64,000 bases of DNA from Bacillota bacterium. Its GTDB lineage: Bacteria; Bacillota; Clostridia; Saccharofermentanales; Fastidiosipilaceae. A program made the translations under genes and the position numbers. The DNA lies in contig JAEZWR010000036.1 in the NCBI GenBank assembly GCA_023420115.1, positions 9,178-73,177 on the forward strand. Direction: 5' to 3'. Under the pieces are notes generated by a model. It was given only the letters and a program-made list of their open reading frames with translations. It had not been told where the DNA came from and made no database searches. How positions within the stretch are numbered: the stretch's first letter is position 1; every line of letters begins with the position of its first letter. Of the stretch, positions 9,139 to 18,631 are shown one piece after another.

Positions 9139-9675
9139 TTAGTTGAAGCTTTTTCCCCAGCCGTTAAGGAAGCACCTATCCTCAAAAGCTTTCTTTTTTG
9201 GGGAAACAATCTCACGCGAGGGATATCCCAAGGGAAAATATCCATAGATAATAAAGTCATCTGGTACATTGAGAAGTTTAGCCATTTTAGTTGCGATCTC
9301 TCCTTCGATCTGCCCTTGTATCCAAACGGAGGCAAGACCATAATTAACCGCAGCTAATAAGATATGTTCAGCTGTAGCTCCAAAGTCTTCTAGAACTCTT
9401 GTCCCACCATTATTGGTCTTAAATTTTTCAGGACTACTAGCTATTAAGACTGCAGCCTTTGCTGTCTTTGCCCATTCCTTGCCATATAGATCTGCTAATT
9501 CATTAAGTATAGTTTCATCATTTACTGCGATGAGGTGAGAACTTTGCATGTTACAGGCACTTGGGGCGTGGTATGCCATTAGTAGTATTTCCTTAAGTGT
9601 TTCTTCGGGGATTTCTCTGTCAAGAAAAGGGTGACGATAACTACGTCTATTTAAAATGCATTCTTTTAAATCCAT
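9139..9675 (-). CDS. nitroreductase family protein (FMN-dependent NAD(P)H oxidoreductase)
   Basis: A 178-residue FMN oxidoreductase of the nitroreductase fold that probably reduces quinones, nitroaromatics or flavins with NAD(P)H. The N-terminal FMN phosphate motif NRRSYRHPF is followed by APSACNMQSSHLIAV and the C-terminal blocks NYGLASVWIQGQ and GYFPLGYPSRE. The start is placed at the second Met (MDLKECI) because AAGGAG is seven bases upstream of it and only one base from the first Met. An 11-base-arm palindrome covers the region just upstream of the ribosome site (9687-9711), suggesting repression by a dyad-binding regulator. Physiological substrate unknown. Confidence 0.87.
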   Translation of the reverse strand: MDLKECILNRRSYRHPFLDREIPEETLKEILLMAYHAPSACNMQSSHLIAVNDETILNELADLYGKEWAKTAKAAVLIASSPEKFKTNNGGTRVLEDFGATAEHILLAAVNYGLASVWIQGQIEGEIATKMAKLLNVPDDFIIYGYFPLGYPSREIVSPKKKAFEDRCFLNGWGKSFN

Positions 9676-9686
9676 AAACATACTCC

Positions 9687-9711
9687 TTTCATGATTAGTT
9701 TAATCATGAAA
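9687..9711 (-). promoter_or_regulatory. palindromic operator-like site at the nitroreductase gene
   Basis: The arms TTTCATGATTA and TAATCATGAAA form a perfect 11-base inverted repeat around a 3-base centre, touching the AAGGAG ribosome site of the nitroreductase gene. It resembles the short dyads bound by MarR-type regulators. In mRNA it could also fold and partly mask the ribosome site. Confidence 0.55.
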
Positions 9712-9936
9712 TTGACTATTTTCAATAGAAAGACAGATATATATTTGTAATCAATAGGGAATGGAAAAAATATTCTGGAACTTAGTTGTGAATGTTTGAA
9801 AATTGAGAAGAAGTGAAATTTGAAAAATATTAATATGCTTATTTATAAATAATGGGAAGATGTTTATCATTACAGATGTTTGGAAATAGCTTAATAAATA
9901 GTTTATAACAAGTTAGGGATATTCAAAGGTTGTTTT

Positions 9937-10884
9937 ATGTGGGTAGAAATTGATAAAGATGAACGAGATAAATTATTTTCTAAAATGAATAGAAGCTCTG
10001 CGGTCTTATTTAGTCCTTTGGGACATGCTAAGGTTAGCAATGAACTTTTGCATATTCTTAATATGCCAAGAGAGCAGATTTTGCTAGAACTAACTTCTTC
10101 TGTCGATGAAATAGTTGAAAATTCACTTTATTGGGATCTTATTTATTCATATTTAAGATCTGAGATAGAAGTAGGTGATAAATTTAGAAGACTGACGGTA
10201 CCAGTAGAAAAGGATAATCTGATTCAACAAGTTATGGGTTTAAAATGTTTATTTTCTAGTGTTAAGCCATATTTTGAAGATGATGAGTTAATATTTTTCA
10301 GTGTTGCGGATTCCTTGCCAGAGCTTGGCATAGTATCGCGGAGAGCTTTTTTAGATTCTACCATTGATCCTATCCATGATAAATTACTAGAGCTGTATCT
10401 TACTTATGTAAATAGTTCGATACACGCTTCTTCAGCCAATTGTAGTGCGAGAGACTTATCTAATGAAATATCTGTGCCGAGAGATGAAAGGTCACTTGAT
10501 TTACTAAGAAAAATTGACAGCTACGCTGCTTTGAATAATAAAATGATGAACTCTAATCTTAAGGAGCTAGAAAAGTTAGAAGATAATATAAAGTATAGAT
10601 ATTATTTGTATAAAGATGAAATTGTTCAAAATGCGGAGACAGATAGTTTGAAGATAAATGGGAATAAGATAAAAATAAATGAGGCTTTTTCCAAATATAG
10701 ACTTATGCTAATGCATGAAATGTATATTGGTGAAAAGTTCTTTTTAGATAATTTTAAATTTAATGCTCCTTTGTTTGAGAATCTTGCACTTTTAGTTGTT
10801 TTTAAAAATGTTGGGGATGAGCGGCAAAATCATATGAATTGGCAGGAGATTCCCGCGGAGTTTTATATTTTAAATTGTATTTGA
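9937..10884 (+). CDS. protein of unknown function next to the sulfatase gene
   Basis: I do not recognise this 315-residue protein. It has no signal peptide and no convincing membrane helix. It looks largely alpha-helical and charged, with a stretch around residues 180-240 rich in Leu, Glu and Lys that could form a coiled coil (for example LKELEKLEDNIKYR), and no obvious catalytic or metal-binding motif. ATG 9937 has AAAGG seven bases upstream. It is followed by the sulfatase gene after 91 bases in the same direction, so cotranscription is plausible, although a short GC-poor hairpin with a T-run (about 10888-10915) sits between them. Confidence 0.6.
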   Translation: MWVEIDKDERDKLFSKMNRSSAVLFSPLGHAKVSNELLHILNMPREQILLELTSSVDEIVENSLYWDLIYSYLRSEIEVGDKFRRLTVPVEKDNLIQQVMGLKCLFSSVKPYFEDDELIFFSVADSLPELGIVSRRAFLDSTIDPIHDKLLELYLTYVNSSIHASSANCSARDLSNEISVPRDERSLDLLRKIDSYAALNNKMMNSNLKELEKLEDNIKYRYYLYKDEIVQNAETDSLKINGNKIKINEAFSKYRLMLMHEMYIGEKFFLDNFKFNAPLFENLALLVVFKNVGDERQNHMNWQEIPAEFYILNCI

Positions 10885-10975
10885 TAAGCATATCTTTTTT
10901 GGCGGAAGCTTTTTATTTATTTGCTGATGAGTAGAAGATTGATTATTAACTGGAATTATTTGGGGGAAACTAAAT

Positions 10976-12532
10976 ATGAATGAGCAATATTACGAACGAC
11001 CGAATATACTTTTGATTGTTTCAGATGATCACGGGTATGGTGATAGATCTTATTTAGGCTTAAATAGTGATGTTAATACACCAGGACTTGATAGTTTGGC
11101 TAAGGAGGGTATGAGTTTTAATAGAGCGTATGTGACTGCTCCAATATGTTCTCCATCTAGGTCATCTCTAATTTGTGGATCTTACCAAGCTAGGTGGGGG
11201 TCGAAATGGTTCAATAGTTCTTCATTCCCACCTGAGAGTTTTGATTTATTACCGGTCAAAATGAAAGAAGCGGGATATAGGACAGGATATTTCGGGAAAA
11301 TTCATTATGGCAGAGATAATTATGGTGAAAGGAGCTGTCCGGAACAGCATGGTTTCGATGAGTCTTTTTATGGTTTGGCTGCACTAAGTATGGGAAGACT
11401 TCATTATATGAAGCATGGTGACGAATATGTAAAAGAGTATGGTGATGAATACAATCTCAGGCATGGTGTAGAGCCAATGGTTGAGAATGGCGAGAAAGTT
11501 TCTTGTCATACACATTTAAGTATTGAGTTTGCTAATAGAGCAAGTGAGTTCATGTTAAAAGAGGATGATAAACCTTTTTTCTGTATGCTTTGTTTCAATG
11601 CTGTTCATAATTTTTGTTGGCAATTACCTGATGATGATTTGGCCAGACATGCCTTGCCTAGGAGAGATGATTACAATCCAGATATAGACAAATATGTTGA
11701 CTGGTATGATGGATCCATAAGACCCAATTTGGATTATGGAAGAGAATATTATTTGGCACAATTGGAGCTTATGGACAGGCAGATTTCTTCTATTATTGAT
11801 AAATTAGAAGAGGCAGGTATTAGAGATAACACGTTAATTGTATATATGACTGATAATGGGGGTTCACCTTGTAACTATGGTGATAATGGCAAGTTAGCAG
11901 GAAGTAAATATACCTTGTATGAGGGCGGAATTAGAGTTCCTATGATTATTTCTAAACCGGGCTGGATTCCTAAAAATATTGAGTCTGATGCACTTGTTTC
12001 CTCACTGGATCTTATGCCTACATTTTTGGATTATGCCAATTATCAAGGTGACTTTTTTACAGATGGTAAATCATTGAGGCCGGTTCTTGAGCAGGCTGAA
12101 AATAGACAGCACGATTATTTATTCTTTGATAGTGGTTTTTCATGGGCGGTTGTAACACCTTTTGCTAAGCTTCAATATGTAGATGGCGATAATCCTCAGG
12201 TTCAAGCTATTGAGAATTTTGAGCATTGTAAGATGTCAAGAGATTATAGTTTATATTTTGAGGAAAATGGCTTATTTAAAGAGAATGAAAGTGATAAGAA
12301 TTTTTATATAGATACAGAAAAATATAAGGTGGAAATTCATTCTAACAATAATACTGAAGTTGATACTCGGACAACAGTTGATGAGCTTTTTGAAAAATTT
12401 AGTAATGGGGAAAGAATCCGATTGGGTGAAACTACAATTAATATTAATAGGATCGTACAAGAGCATTTATTAAATAAAAGAAAAGAGTTCATTGATTGTA
12501 TTGCTTCTTGTAAAAGTTTAAAGGGATACTAA
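10976..12532 (+). CDS. Cys-type sulfatase (alkaline phosphatase superfamily)
   Basis: A 518-residue aryl/carbohydrate sulfatase. The N-terminal metal motif NILLIVSDDHGYGD (Asp17, Asp18) is followed by the sulfatase signature CSPSRSSLICG with Cys58, the residue converted to formylglycine. Later blocks are TGYFGKIHYGR, YMTDNGGSPCNYGDNGK and the downstream GGIRVPMIISKPGW. The enzyme needs a maturase, most likely a radical-SAM anSME in an anaerobe, and none is encoded in this window. There is no signal peptide, so it would act on intracellular sulfated sugars unless exported by another route. It is about 70 residues longer at the C terminus than the core domain, and that tail is charged and unrecognised. 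Substrate could be a sulfated mucin or glycosaminoglycan sugar. Confidence 0.9.
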   Translation: MNEQYYERPNILLIVSDDHGYGDRSYLGLNSDVNTPGLDSLAKEGMSFNRAYVTAPICSPSRSSLICGSYQARWGSKWFNSSSFPPESFDLLPVKMKEAGYRTGYFGKIHYGRDNYGERSCPEQHGFDESFYGLAALSMGRLHYMKHGDEYVKEYGDEYNLRHGVEPMVENGEKVSCHTHLSIEFANRASEFMLKEDDKPFFCMLCFNAVHNFCWQLPDDDLARHALPRRDDYNPDIDKYVDWYDGSIRPNLDYGREYYLAQLELMDRQISSIIDKLEEAGIRDNTLIVYMTDNGGSPCNYGDNGKLAGSKYTLYEGGIRVPMIISKPGWIPKNIESDALVSSLDLMPTFLDYANYQGDFFTDGKSLRPVLEQAENRQHDYLFFDSGFSWAVVTPFAKLQYVDGDNPQVQAIENFEHCKMSRDYSLYFEENGLFKENESDKNFYIDTEKYKVEIHSNNNTEVDTRTTVDELFEKFSNGERIRLGETTININRIVQEHLLNKRKEFIDCIASCKSLKGY

Positions 12533-12662
12533 TTATAATTATCTTTTGTGAGAAAACTAAGTCTTATTTGGCGAAACAAATCAGTAATCTTAGTGATAAA
12601 ATTAATAAATCGATTATTTAATTTTGTTATAGTAAACATACTAAATAAAAGGGGAATGTATT

Positions 12663-13715
12663 ATGTTTAAATTTAAAAGATTTACGTCGACCTTAGTTCT
12701 TAGCTCTCTAAGCTTGAGTCTATTATTGTTTTCTAATACTAGTTTTGCTACAGAGAACGCGGATAATAACAATAGTTCTCATTATATCGTCTCTGATTTG
12801 GACGATCATATTAATCCACTTAAAGGGACTAAGAATGAAGCGGGAACATGGAAAGATAATCCAATTATTGCAGTGATGCTAGACAATCATCCTGATGCCT
12901 TGCCTCAAGCTGGTTTAAGTCAGGCGGATCTAGTTTATGAAGAGAGAGTAGAGGGTTCATATACTAGACTTATGGCTATATTCAACAGTGAACGCCCTGC
13001 ACTTATTGGTCCCATTCGCTCGACTAGATTGAATTTTCTCCAGAGAATGTTTGAATTAGAGGGAATAATCACAAGAGTTGGTGGAAGTTATGAGGCCGAT
13101 AACTATATTGCAGAGAACTCCGTCAAACAGATAGACGGAAGTAGTGTCGGTTCTGATGTTATGTGGAGATATAACGATACAGGTAAGTTTGCTCCTCATA
13201 ATATGTATGCTAGTTATGAGAGTCTAAGTAATTATGCTAAGAGCATTTATGAACAAGGTCTCAGTGAATCTCCATTTAAATTTAATGAGCAGGTTGATTA
13301 TGGTGATTTGAGTACAGTATCTGCTAATAATATTAGTTTGAGTTATGGTGGAGATAATAATGTTGAATATACATATGACTCAGAAAAAGATGCATATCTT
13401 AGAGCAAATAATGGTATTAGAACGATAGACGAAAATAATTCTGAACAGGTTGAAATAAAGAATTTGATAGTTCAGTTCGCTGATTCTGAGGTCTATGATG
13501 ATAATGGACATCAGAGAGTTCATCAGCTAGGTGAGGGAAAGGCTTATTTATTTAATGCTGGTAAAGTGATAGAGCTTAAGTGGAGTAAGGAGAATAGTTA
13601 TGCCAAGACGGTATTTACGCTTGCTTCTACTGGCGAGGAATTGGAGCTTAAGCCAGGTTTAACTTGGATTAATGTTATAGAAGAGGGAACAGCTGGAACA
13701 AGCTTTTTTAATTAA
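12663..13715 (+). CDS. exported DUF3048 (YerB-like) protein
   Basis: A 350-residue secreted protein of the DUF3048 family (Bacillus YerB), whose function is not established. Residues 1-30 form a signal peptide: a basic FKFKRF start, a long Leu/Ser core, and a probable cut after SFA before TENADN. Unlike YerB there is no lipobox Cys. Family blocks are NPIIAVMLDNHPDALPQAGL, YEERVEGSYTRLMAIF, GPIRSTRLNFL and, later, IKNLIVQFADSEV. The start has AAGGGGA upstream, and a terminator follows 70 bases after the stop, so it is a single-gene unit. Confidence 0.85.
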   Translation: MFKFKRFTSTLVLSSLSLSLLLFSNTSFATENADNNNSSHYIVSDLDDHINPLKGTKNEAGTWKDNPIIAVMLDNHPDALPQAGLSQADLVYEERVEGSYTRLMAIFNSERPALIGPIRSTRLNFLQRMFELEGIITRVGGSYEADNYIAENSVKQIDGSSVGSDVMWRYNDTGKFAPHNMYASYESLSNYAKSIYEQGLSESPFKFNEQVDYGDLSTVSANNISLSYGGDNNVEYTYDSEKDAYLRANNGIRTIDENNSEQVEIKNLIVQFADSEVYDDNGHQRVHQLGEGKAYLFNAGKVIELKWSKENSYAKTVFTLASTGEELELKPGLTWINVIEEGTAGTSFFN

Positions 13716-13787
13716 CTGTGCAAGAAGCTTTTGTATTACTTTATATTAATATCATTTTAAATTAATGGTATTTTAAAATGGAGATAG

Positions 13788-13821
13788 AAACTCCCAATTC
13801 TCTAAGGAAAAGGGAGTTTTT
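13788..13821 (+). terminator. terminator after the DUF3048 gene
   Basis: AAACTCCC (13788-13795) pairs with GGGAGTTT (13812-13819), followed by T-rich sequence. Confidence 0.75.
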
Positions 13822-13913
13822 ATTTACTCTTTAAATAAATTTTTCAAGAAAATATTAATTGACTTTGTAGTTATCAGTTGTCTTATTTTGTGAAAAAGTA
13901 AAAATTAATAATA

Positions 13914-15359
13914 TTAATCCTTGGGAGTACCAAGGTGTGCTTCAAAATCGGAAAAGTCATATTTTTTGACTAAATTGATTTTGTCTTGACTGAGTGTATA
14001 GATATCTGGGTGAATCATTCCATTAAAATGATTTGATTTAACGAAGCTATATAGAGCCATATCACAGAAAATAATTCGATCATTTTTTTGTAGCTTTCTT
14101 TTGAAGCAGTAATAGCCAAAATAATCGCCTGCTAGGCAGCTAGGTCCCCCTAGACGATAACGGAATTGAGAAGAGTTTATATTTTCATCTATATCTTCCG
14201 GAGAAAGTTCATAATCTTGTTCGGACTTTGATATATTGTTGTCGATGTCGACTTTTAGCTGATTATCTTCATTAATATATCTATTATCAAGGAGAAAGGC
14301 TCTAGGTCTATAGGGCATTTCTAAAATATCTGGACAGTGGCATTCTGCAGAAGCATCAAGTATTGCAATCTCGTCTCCATTCTTAACAATATCTTGAACC
14401 TCGCTTACTAGCCAAGCACAATCAAGAACTACAGCCTCTCCTGGTTCGAAATATAAATTAATACCCTTAAATAGATTTTGAAATGATAATACTAGTTCAG
14501 CGAATAGTTCAATGTTATAGTCTTTATTAGTGAAATGATGCCCCCCACCTAAGTTTATCCAAGTGGCTTTTTCAAATAAAAAGGAAAACTTATCAATGGC
14601 GGCCTCTAATACTAGTGCGAGTGCATCGCTATTTTGCTCGCAGAGAGTGTGAATGTGGAAGCCAGAAATTACTGCTCTAGAATCTGAATTGTTAAATAGA
14701 TAGTTTGCGAGTTCAGCTTGACTCATATCTTGCCCAGATGAATCCAATAGGGAACTTAAGGTAATACCAAGTCTAGATCCTTTGCTTGCTGGATCATAGA
14801 TTTCAGTTTCACCTGTTGATTTTTCGGGATTAAGCCTGAGACCTATCTTCGGAGCTACTTGTGGATCAAGCCCCTTTTCATTCTTAAGTAGCTGTCTATA
14901 TAAGTCCAGTTGACTCATTGAATTAAAGATAATGTAATCTGCTCTATTATATAAATCCTTTAGCTCTTCATATTTAAAAGCCGCAGAAAATACGTGGATT
15001 TCTTTTCCTGGCATATGTTTATCTGCTAGACGAGCTTCATATAAACCACTTGATGTAGTCCCTTTTAAATATCGACCTATTAAGGGATAGCTGTCAAAAA
15101 GACTATAGGCTTTTTGCGCTAGGATGATATTTATATTTAAAGCTTCAGCTAAGCTTTTTAGGTATTTTAGATTATCTTCTAGAAGATTGTAATCAATGAG
15201 AAATGATGGTGTTTCTAGTTTGTCAAAAGGTATTGTAATCGAGGCTGTGCGAGTTGATTGACTTTTGAGATTGCTAGGGAGTGGAAGCTTAGAACGAAGA
15301 GTTGCTAAATCTTTTTTATAATAGTCTCTTATATTTCTGAATTGCTCTGAATTTTTCAT
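13914..15359 (-). CDS. nspC: carboxynorspermidine/carboxyspermidine decarboxylase
   Basis: PLP enzyme of the alanine-racemase-fold decarboxylases that removes CO2 from carboxyspermidine to give spermidine (or from a related carboxy-polyamine). PLP-Lys lies in ILAQKAYSLF near residue 83. GTTSSGLYEARL, FNSMSQLDLY, GLRLNPE, SGFHIHTLCEQ, NLGGGHHFT and EPGEAVV follow the CASDC family order, and the substrate-side loop DASAECHCPDILEMPYRP is clear. At 481 residues it is longer than the usual ~380-400, because of an N-terminal ~50-residue stretch and an acidic Asn/Asp-rich insert around residues 355-390. The start is the Met preceded by AAAGGA at six bases; the upstream ATG lacks a ribosome site. It is last in the polyamine operon. 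Confidence 0.9.
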   Translation of the reverse strand: MKNSEQFRNIRDYYKKDLATLRSKLPLPSNLKSQSTRTASITIPFDKLETPSFLIDYNLLEDNLKYLKSLAEALNINIILAQKAYSLFDSYPLIGRYLKGTTSSGLYEARLADKHMPGKEIHVFSAAFKYEELKDLYNRADYIIFNSMSQLDLYRQLLKNEKGLDPQVAPKIGLRLNPEKSTGETEIYDPASKGSRLGITLSSLLDSSGQDMSQAELANYLFNNSDSRAVISGFHIHTLCEQNSDALALVLEAAIDKFSFLFEKATWINLGGGHHFTNKDYNIELFAELVLSFQNLFKGINLYFEPGEAVVLDCAWLVSEVQDIVKNGDEIAILDASAECHCPDILEMPYRPRAFLLDNRYINEDNQLKVDIDNNISKSEQDYELSPEDIDENINSSQFRYRLGGPSCLAGDYFGYYCFKRKLQKNDRIIFCDMALYSFVKSNHFNGMIHPDIYTLSQDKINLVKKYDFSDFEAHLGTPKD

Positions 15360-15532
15360 ATTGGATCCTTTATCCTGTATTCTCATTAACCGACATAATT
15401 ATAATTAAAAAACAATAATAGTATAAACGAAAAGCGAAAAATAAAATAAGACACACAGAATAGAAGTATATCTATGTGTCTTGATATTATTCTAATAAGA
15501 TTTTATTTTGCTCCAAATTTATGGTTTGTTAG

Positions 15533-16732
15533 TTAGGGAACCAATACAGGATTTTCATCTTCTTGATAGGGAAGACCAAATTTATTGAGCATTTCCATAA
15601 ATGGATCTGGATCAAATTCTTCAACATTATATACACCTGGTTTTTTCCATTTACCTTGAAGTAGAAGAGAAGCACCTATCATAGCTGGAACACCAGTTGT
15701 ATAAGAAACTGCCTGGGCACCTGTTTCCTTATAGCATTCTTGGTGGTCGCAGACATTAAAGATATAGTGAGTTCTTTCTTTTCCATCTTTAGTTCCTTGG
15801 AAGATGCAACCGATGTTAGTTTTTCCTTTTGTTCTAGGGCCGAGGCTAGCTGGATCTGGGAGGACTGCCTTTAGAAATTGTAGTGGAATTATTTCTTGAC
15901 CATTGAAATTGATTGGTTCTATTGAAGTCATTCCAACATTCTCAAGACAACGAAGATGAGTAAGGTAACTCTGACCAAATGTCATAAAGAAGCGGATACG
16001 TTCAATTCCTTTAATATTTTGAGCTAAAGACTCTAATTCTTCGTGATATAGAAGATACATATCTTTTTTGCCAACTTCAGCAAAGTCATATTCTCTTTTG
16101 ATTTCAAGTGGTTCTGTCTCAATGAACTCACCTTTTTCCCAGTATCGTCCTTTGGCACTGACTTCTCGAATGTTAATTTCAGGATTGAAATTTGTTGCAA
16201 AGGGATAACCATGGTCTCCTCCATTACAATCCAAAATATCCAAGTATTTTATTTCATCAAAATAATGTTTAGCGGCATAGGCAGAGAATACTCCAGTTAC
16301 ACCAGGATCAAAGCCACAACCTAAAATAGCACAAAGTCCAGCTTCTTCAAATTTTTGGCGATATGCCCATTGCCACTTATATTCAAATTTAGCTGTATCT
16401 TTAGGTTCATAATTTGCAGTATCCAAATAATGGGTTCCACAGGCCAAACAAGCATCCATAATTGTCAAATCTTGATAAGGGAGAGCCAGATTCATAACTA
16501 TTTCTGGTTTTTCTTCATTGATAAGTTTAATAAGTTCATCAACATTATCGGCATCAACCTGCCTAGTGGTAATCTTGCAACCTTTACCATCCAATTTTTC
16601 TTTAAGTGCATCACAGCGAGACTTAGTTCTGCTTGCAATGCAAAGTTCAGTAAATACTTCTGAATTTTGTACACATTTGTGAGCCACTACCGATGCAACA
16701 CCACCGGCACCAATCATTAATGCCTTTGCCAT
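15533..16732 (-). CDS. carboxynorspermidine/carboxyspermidine dehydrogenase (saccharopine-dehydrogenase family)
   Basis: NAD(P)H-dependent enzyme that condenses L-aspartate semialdehyde with a diamine (putrescine or diaminopropane; agmatine in some lineages) to make the carboxy-polyamine used by the decarboxylase encoded next. The 399-residue protein begins with the Rossmann motif MIGAGGVASVVAHKC, followed by CIASRTKSRCDALKEKL, and later GCGFDPGVTGVFSAYAAKHY, the hallmark of this branch as opposed to lysine-pathway saccharopine dehydrogenases. CNGGDHGYPFATNFNPEINI is also diagnostic. AGGAGG lies five bases before the ATG. Its place beside nspC and speB supports the polyamine role. Confidence 0.93.
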   Translation of the reverse strand: MAKALMIGAGGVASVVAHKCVQNSEVFTELCIASRTKSRCDALKEKLDGKGCKITTRQVDADNVDELIKLINEEKPEIVMNLALPYQDLTIMDACLACGTHYLDTANYEPKDTAKFEYKWQWAYRQKFEEAGLCAILGCGFDPGVTGVFSAYAAKHYFDEIKYLDILDCNGGDHGYPFATNFNPEINIREVSAKGRYWEKGEFIETEPLEIKREYDFAEVGKKDMYLLYHEELESLAQNIKGIERIRFFMTFGQSYLTHLRCLENVGMTSIEPINFNGQEIIPLQFLKAVLPDPASLGPRTKGKTNIGCIFQGTKDGKERTHYIFNVCDHQECYKETGAQAVSYTTGVPAMIGASLLLQGKWKKPGVYNVEEFDPDPFMEMLNKFGLPYQEDENPVLVP

Positions 16733-16849
16733 ATTTCCTCCTAATTTTAATAAATTTATTTGTACAATAATTTTAAGATAATATTCTAGAGCTAATGATA
16801 GTATTCTTAAATATTCCTATCAAGATTAAAATGGATATCGTTAGTGGGA

Positions 16850-17719
16850 TTAGTGTCTGTTAGAAAAAATCAAGAGAAGCTCTCTCAAAATTTTACAGGC
16901 TGCTGCTGTGGATATTCCACTTTGATCATAGGGTGGCGAAAGTTCCATAATATCGAATGCTACAATATTTAAGCCACTAAGAACTGTAATTGCTTCTCTA
17001 AGTTCATTAAATGATACTCCACCTGGTTCAGGGGTTCCAGTACCAGGGAATACAGATGGATCTAAGACATCAAGATCCAATGTGAAATATACAGGCGTCT
17101 GCTTCTTTTTGAGATTTTCAGTTAGTTCTTTTAGGCCATCAAAATTGAATTTATGAAGATCACTATGTGACTTTGCCCACTCAAATTCATCCTTTTCTCC
17201 TGAACGGATAGCAAACTGATGAAGCTTGCCATCTCCTATAAGCTCATGAGCTCTTCTCATTACGGAGGCGTGAGATAATTTTAGACCTAGGTAGTCATTC
17301 CTCAAGTCGGTATGGGCATCAAATTGAATTATTTCGAAATTTGGATGGACTTTATTTATTGCGCGAAAAGCACCTAAGCTGAGACCGTGTTCACCGCCAA
17401 TCATAAGAGGGATTTTTCCATCGTTAGCTATTTGATATACAAGACTTTCAACTTGATCAAGGGTAGAAGAAATATCTCCCATTGGTAAATCTAAATCGCC
17501 ATAATCACAAATTGAACAATCTGTAAGATCTAAATCGAGATAGGGGGAATAGGTTTCTAGACCTATAAATTCCTTTCTCATAAGTTGAGATGCGAAACGG
17601 GTGCCAGGTCTGAATGAGCAAGTACTGTCAAATGGAGCTCCAAATAATACAATATTTGCATCATTGTAAGAGGCTTCAAGTCCCATAAAATTTTTACTCA
17701 ACAATTCATAATCTTTCAT
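16850..17719 (-). CDS. speB: agmatinase-family ureohydrolase
   Basis: Mn-dependent ureohydrolase of 289 residues that hydrolyses agmatine to putrescine and urea, or possibly aminopropylagmatine to spermidine. Metal ligands are visible in GGEHGLSLG (His), QFDAHTDLR (Asp-His-Asp) and TLDLDVLDPSVFPGTGTPEP (Asp, Asp). GAPFDSTCSFRPGTRF is the usual N-terminal block. The start has AGAGG seven bases upstream. It lies between speE and the carboxyspermidine dehydrogenase gene, with gaps of about 55 and 117 bases. The motifs fix the reaction class; which guanidino substrate is preferred is open. Confidence 0.92.
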   Translation of the reverse strand: MKDYELLSKNFMGLEASYNDANIVLFGAPFDSTCSFRPGTRFASQLMRKEFIGLETYSPYLDLDLTDCSICDYGDLDLPMGDISSTLDQVESLVYQIANDGKIPLMIGGEHGLSLGAFRAINKVHPNFEIIQFDAHTDLRNDYLGLKLSHASVMRRAHELIGDGKLHQFAIRSGEKDEFEWAKSHSDLHKFNFDGLKELTENLKKKQTPVYFTLDLDVLDPSVFPGTGTPEPGGVSFNELREAITVLSGLNIVAFDIMELSPPYDQSGISTAAACKILRELLLIFSNRH

Positions 17720-17773
17720 ATACTAACCTCTAAATATTTGAGAATTTAAAATCTATATTATAGATTAAAGAAA

Positions 17774-18631
17774 TTAATTTAAATTAAATACCTTCTTAGC
17801 ATACTCTGGCAGAGAGAATGAGGCCCTATGGATATCATAACTATAATACTGAGTTGATATACCTGCCATTTTTTCCTCTACACGAGAGTAATCTAAATTG
17901 GCAATAGGATCATACTTTTTGGATACAAAACCAAAAAACCATTGTCCTGCAGGGAATGTTGGAATATGTACTTGATACAATCTATTTATTGGGAAAAGGT
18001 CTCTGGTTTTAGCAAATGGTTTATCGGTGTTTTCATATAGTTGAGATGAAAATACACTTTCGTGCTGATTTATGAGAATTCCATCATTTCTCAAAGCATC
18101 ATAGCAATTTCCATAGAATTCTTTTGTAAAGAGGCCCTCGCTAGCTCCATAAGGGTCAGTTGCGTCAACGATAATCAAATCGTATTGCTCATGGACATGT
18201 CTGACAAATTGTAGGGCATCCATAATGTGTACATTTACCTTGTCGCTAGAAAATGATTTTGATGTATTAGGAAAATAGGTTTTGACTGCATTTAAAATAT
18301 TTTTATCCAACTCTATAAGATCGATTGATTCTATTGAACTGTGGCGAAGCAATTCGGTTAAAGTTCCTCCATTGCCAGCCCCTATCAAGAGAACATTTTT
18401 TATATTTGGATGAATAACCATTGGCACATGGGATATCATTTCATGGTATATAAATTGATCTCTTTCTGTTAATATGACACAACCGTCAAGAGCTAAAATT
18501 CTTCCATATTCATAACTATCGAATATATCTATAGTCTGAAACTCGCTTGAAATTGTACAGAGTTCTTCCTTGATTCTTATATCGAGCTTCAAATTGGGAC
18601 TATGATATTCACTAAACCATATTTCTCTCAT
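17774..18631 (-). CDS. speE: spermidine synthase-like aminopropyltransferase
   Basis: A 285-residue SpeE-family protein with an N-terminal beta domain (LALDGCVILTERDQFIYHEM) and a Rossmann methyltransferase-like fold. The nucleotide loop reads LIGAGNGGTLTELLRH (residues 82-97) where most spermidine synthases have GGGDGG. The ribose-binding acidic residue is in LIELD (105-109), and the catalytic Asp in VDATDPYG (155-162). Spermidine synthases use decarboxylated S-adenosylmethionine, but no speD is in this cluster or elsewhere in the window. The start has AGAGG upstream. It could be a true aminopropyltransferase fed by a distant speD, or a homologue with another donor. Confidence 0.85.
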   Translation of the reverse strand: MREIWFSEYHSPNLKLDIRIKEELCTISSEFQTIDIFDSYEYGRILALDGCVILTERDQFIYHEMISHVPMVIHPNIKNVLLIGAGNGGTLTELLRHSSIESIDLIELDKNILNAVKTYFPNTSKSFSSDKVNVHIMDALQFVRHVHEQYDLIIVDATDPYGASEGLFTKEFYGNCYDALRNDGILINQHESVFSSQLYENTDKPFAKTRDLFPINRLYQVHIPTFPAGQWFFGFVSKKYDPIANLDYSRVEEKMAGISTQYYSYDIHRASFSLPEYAKKVFNLN

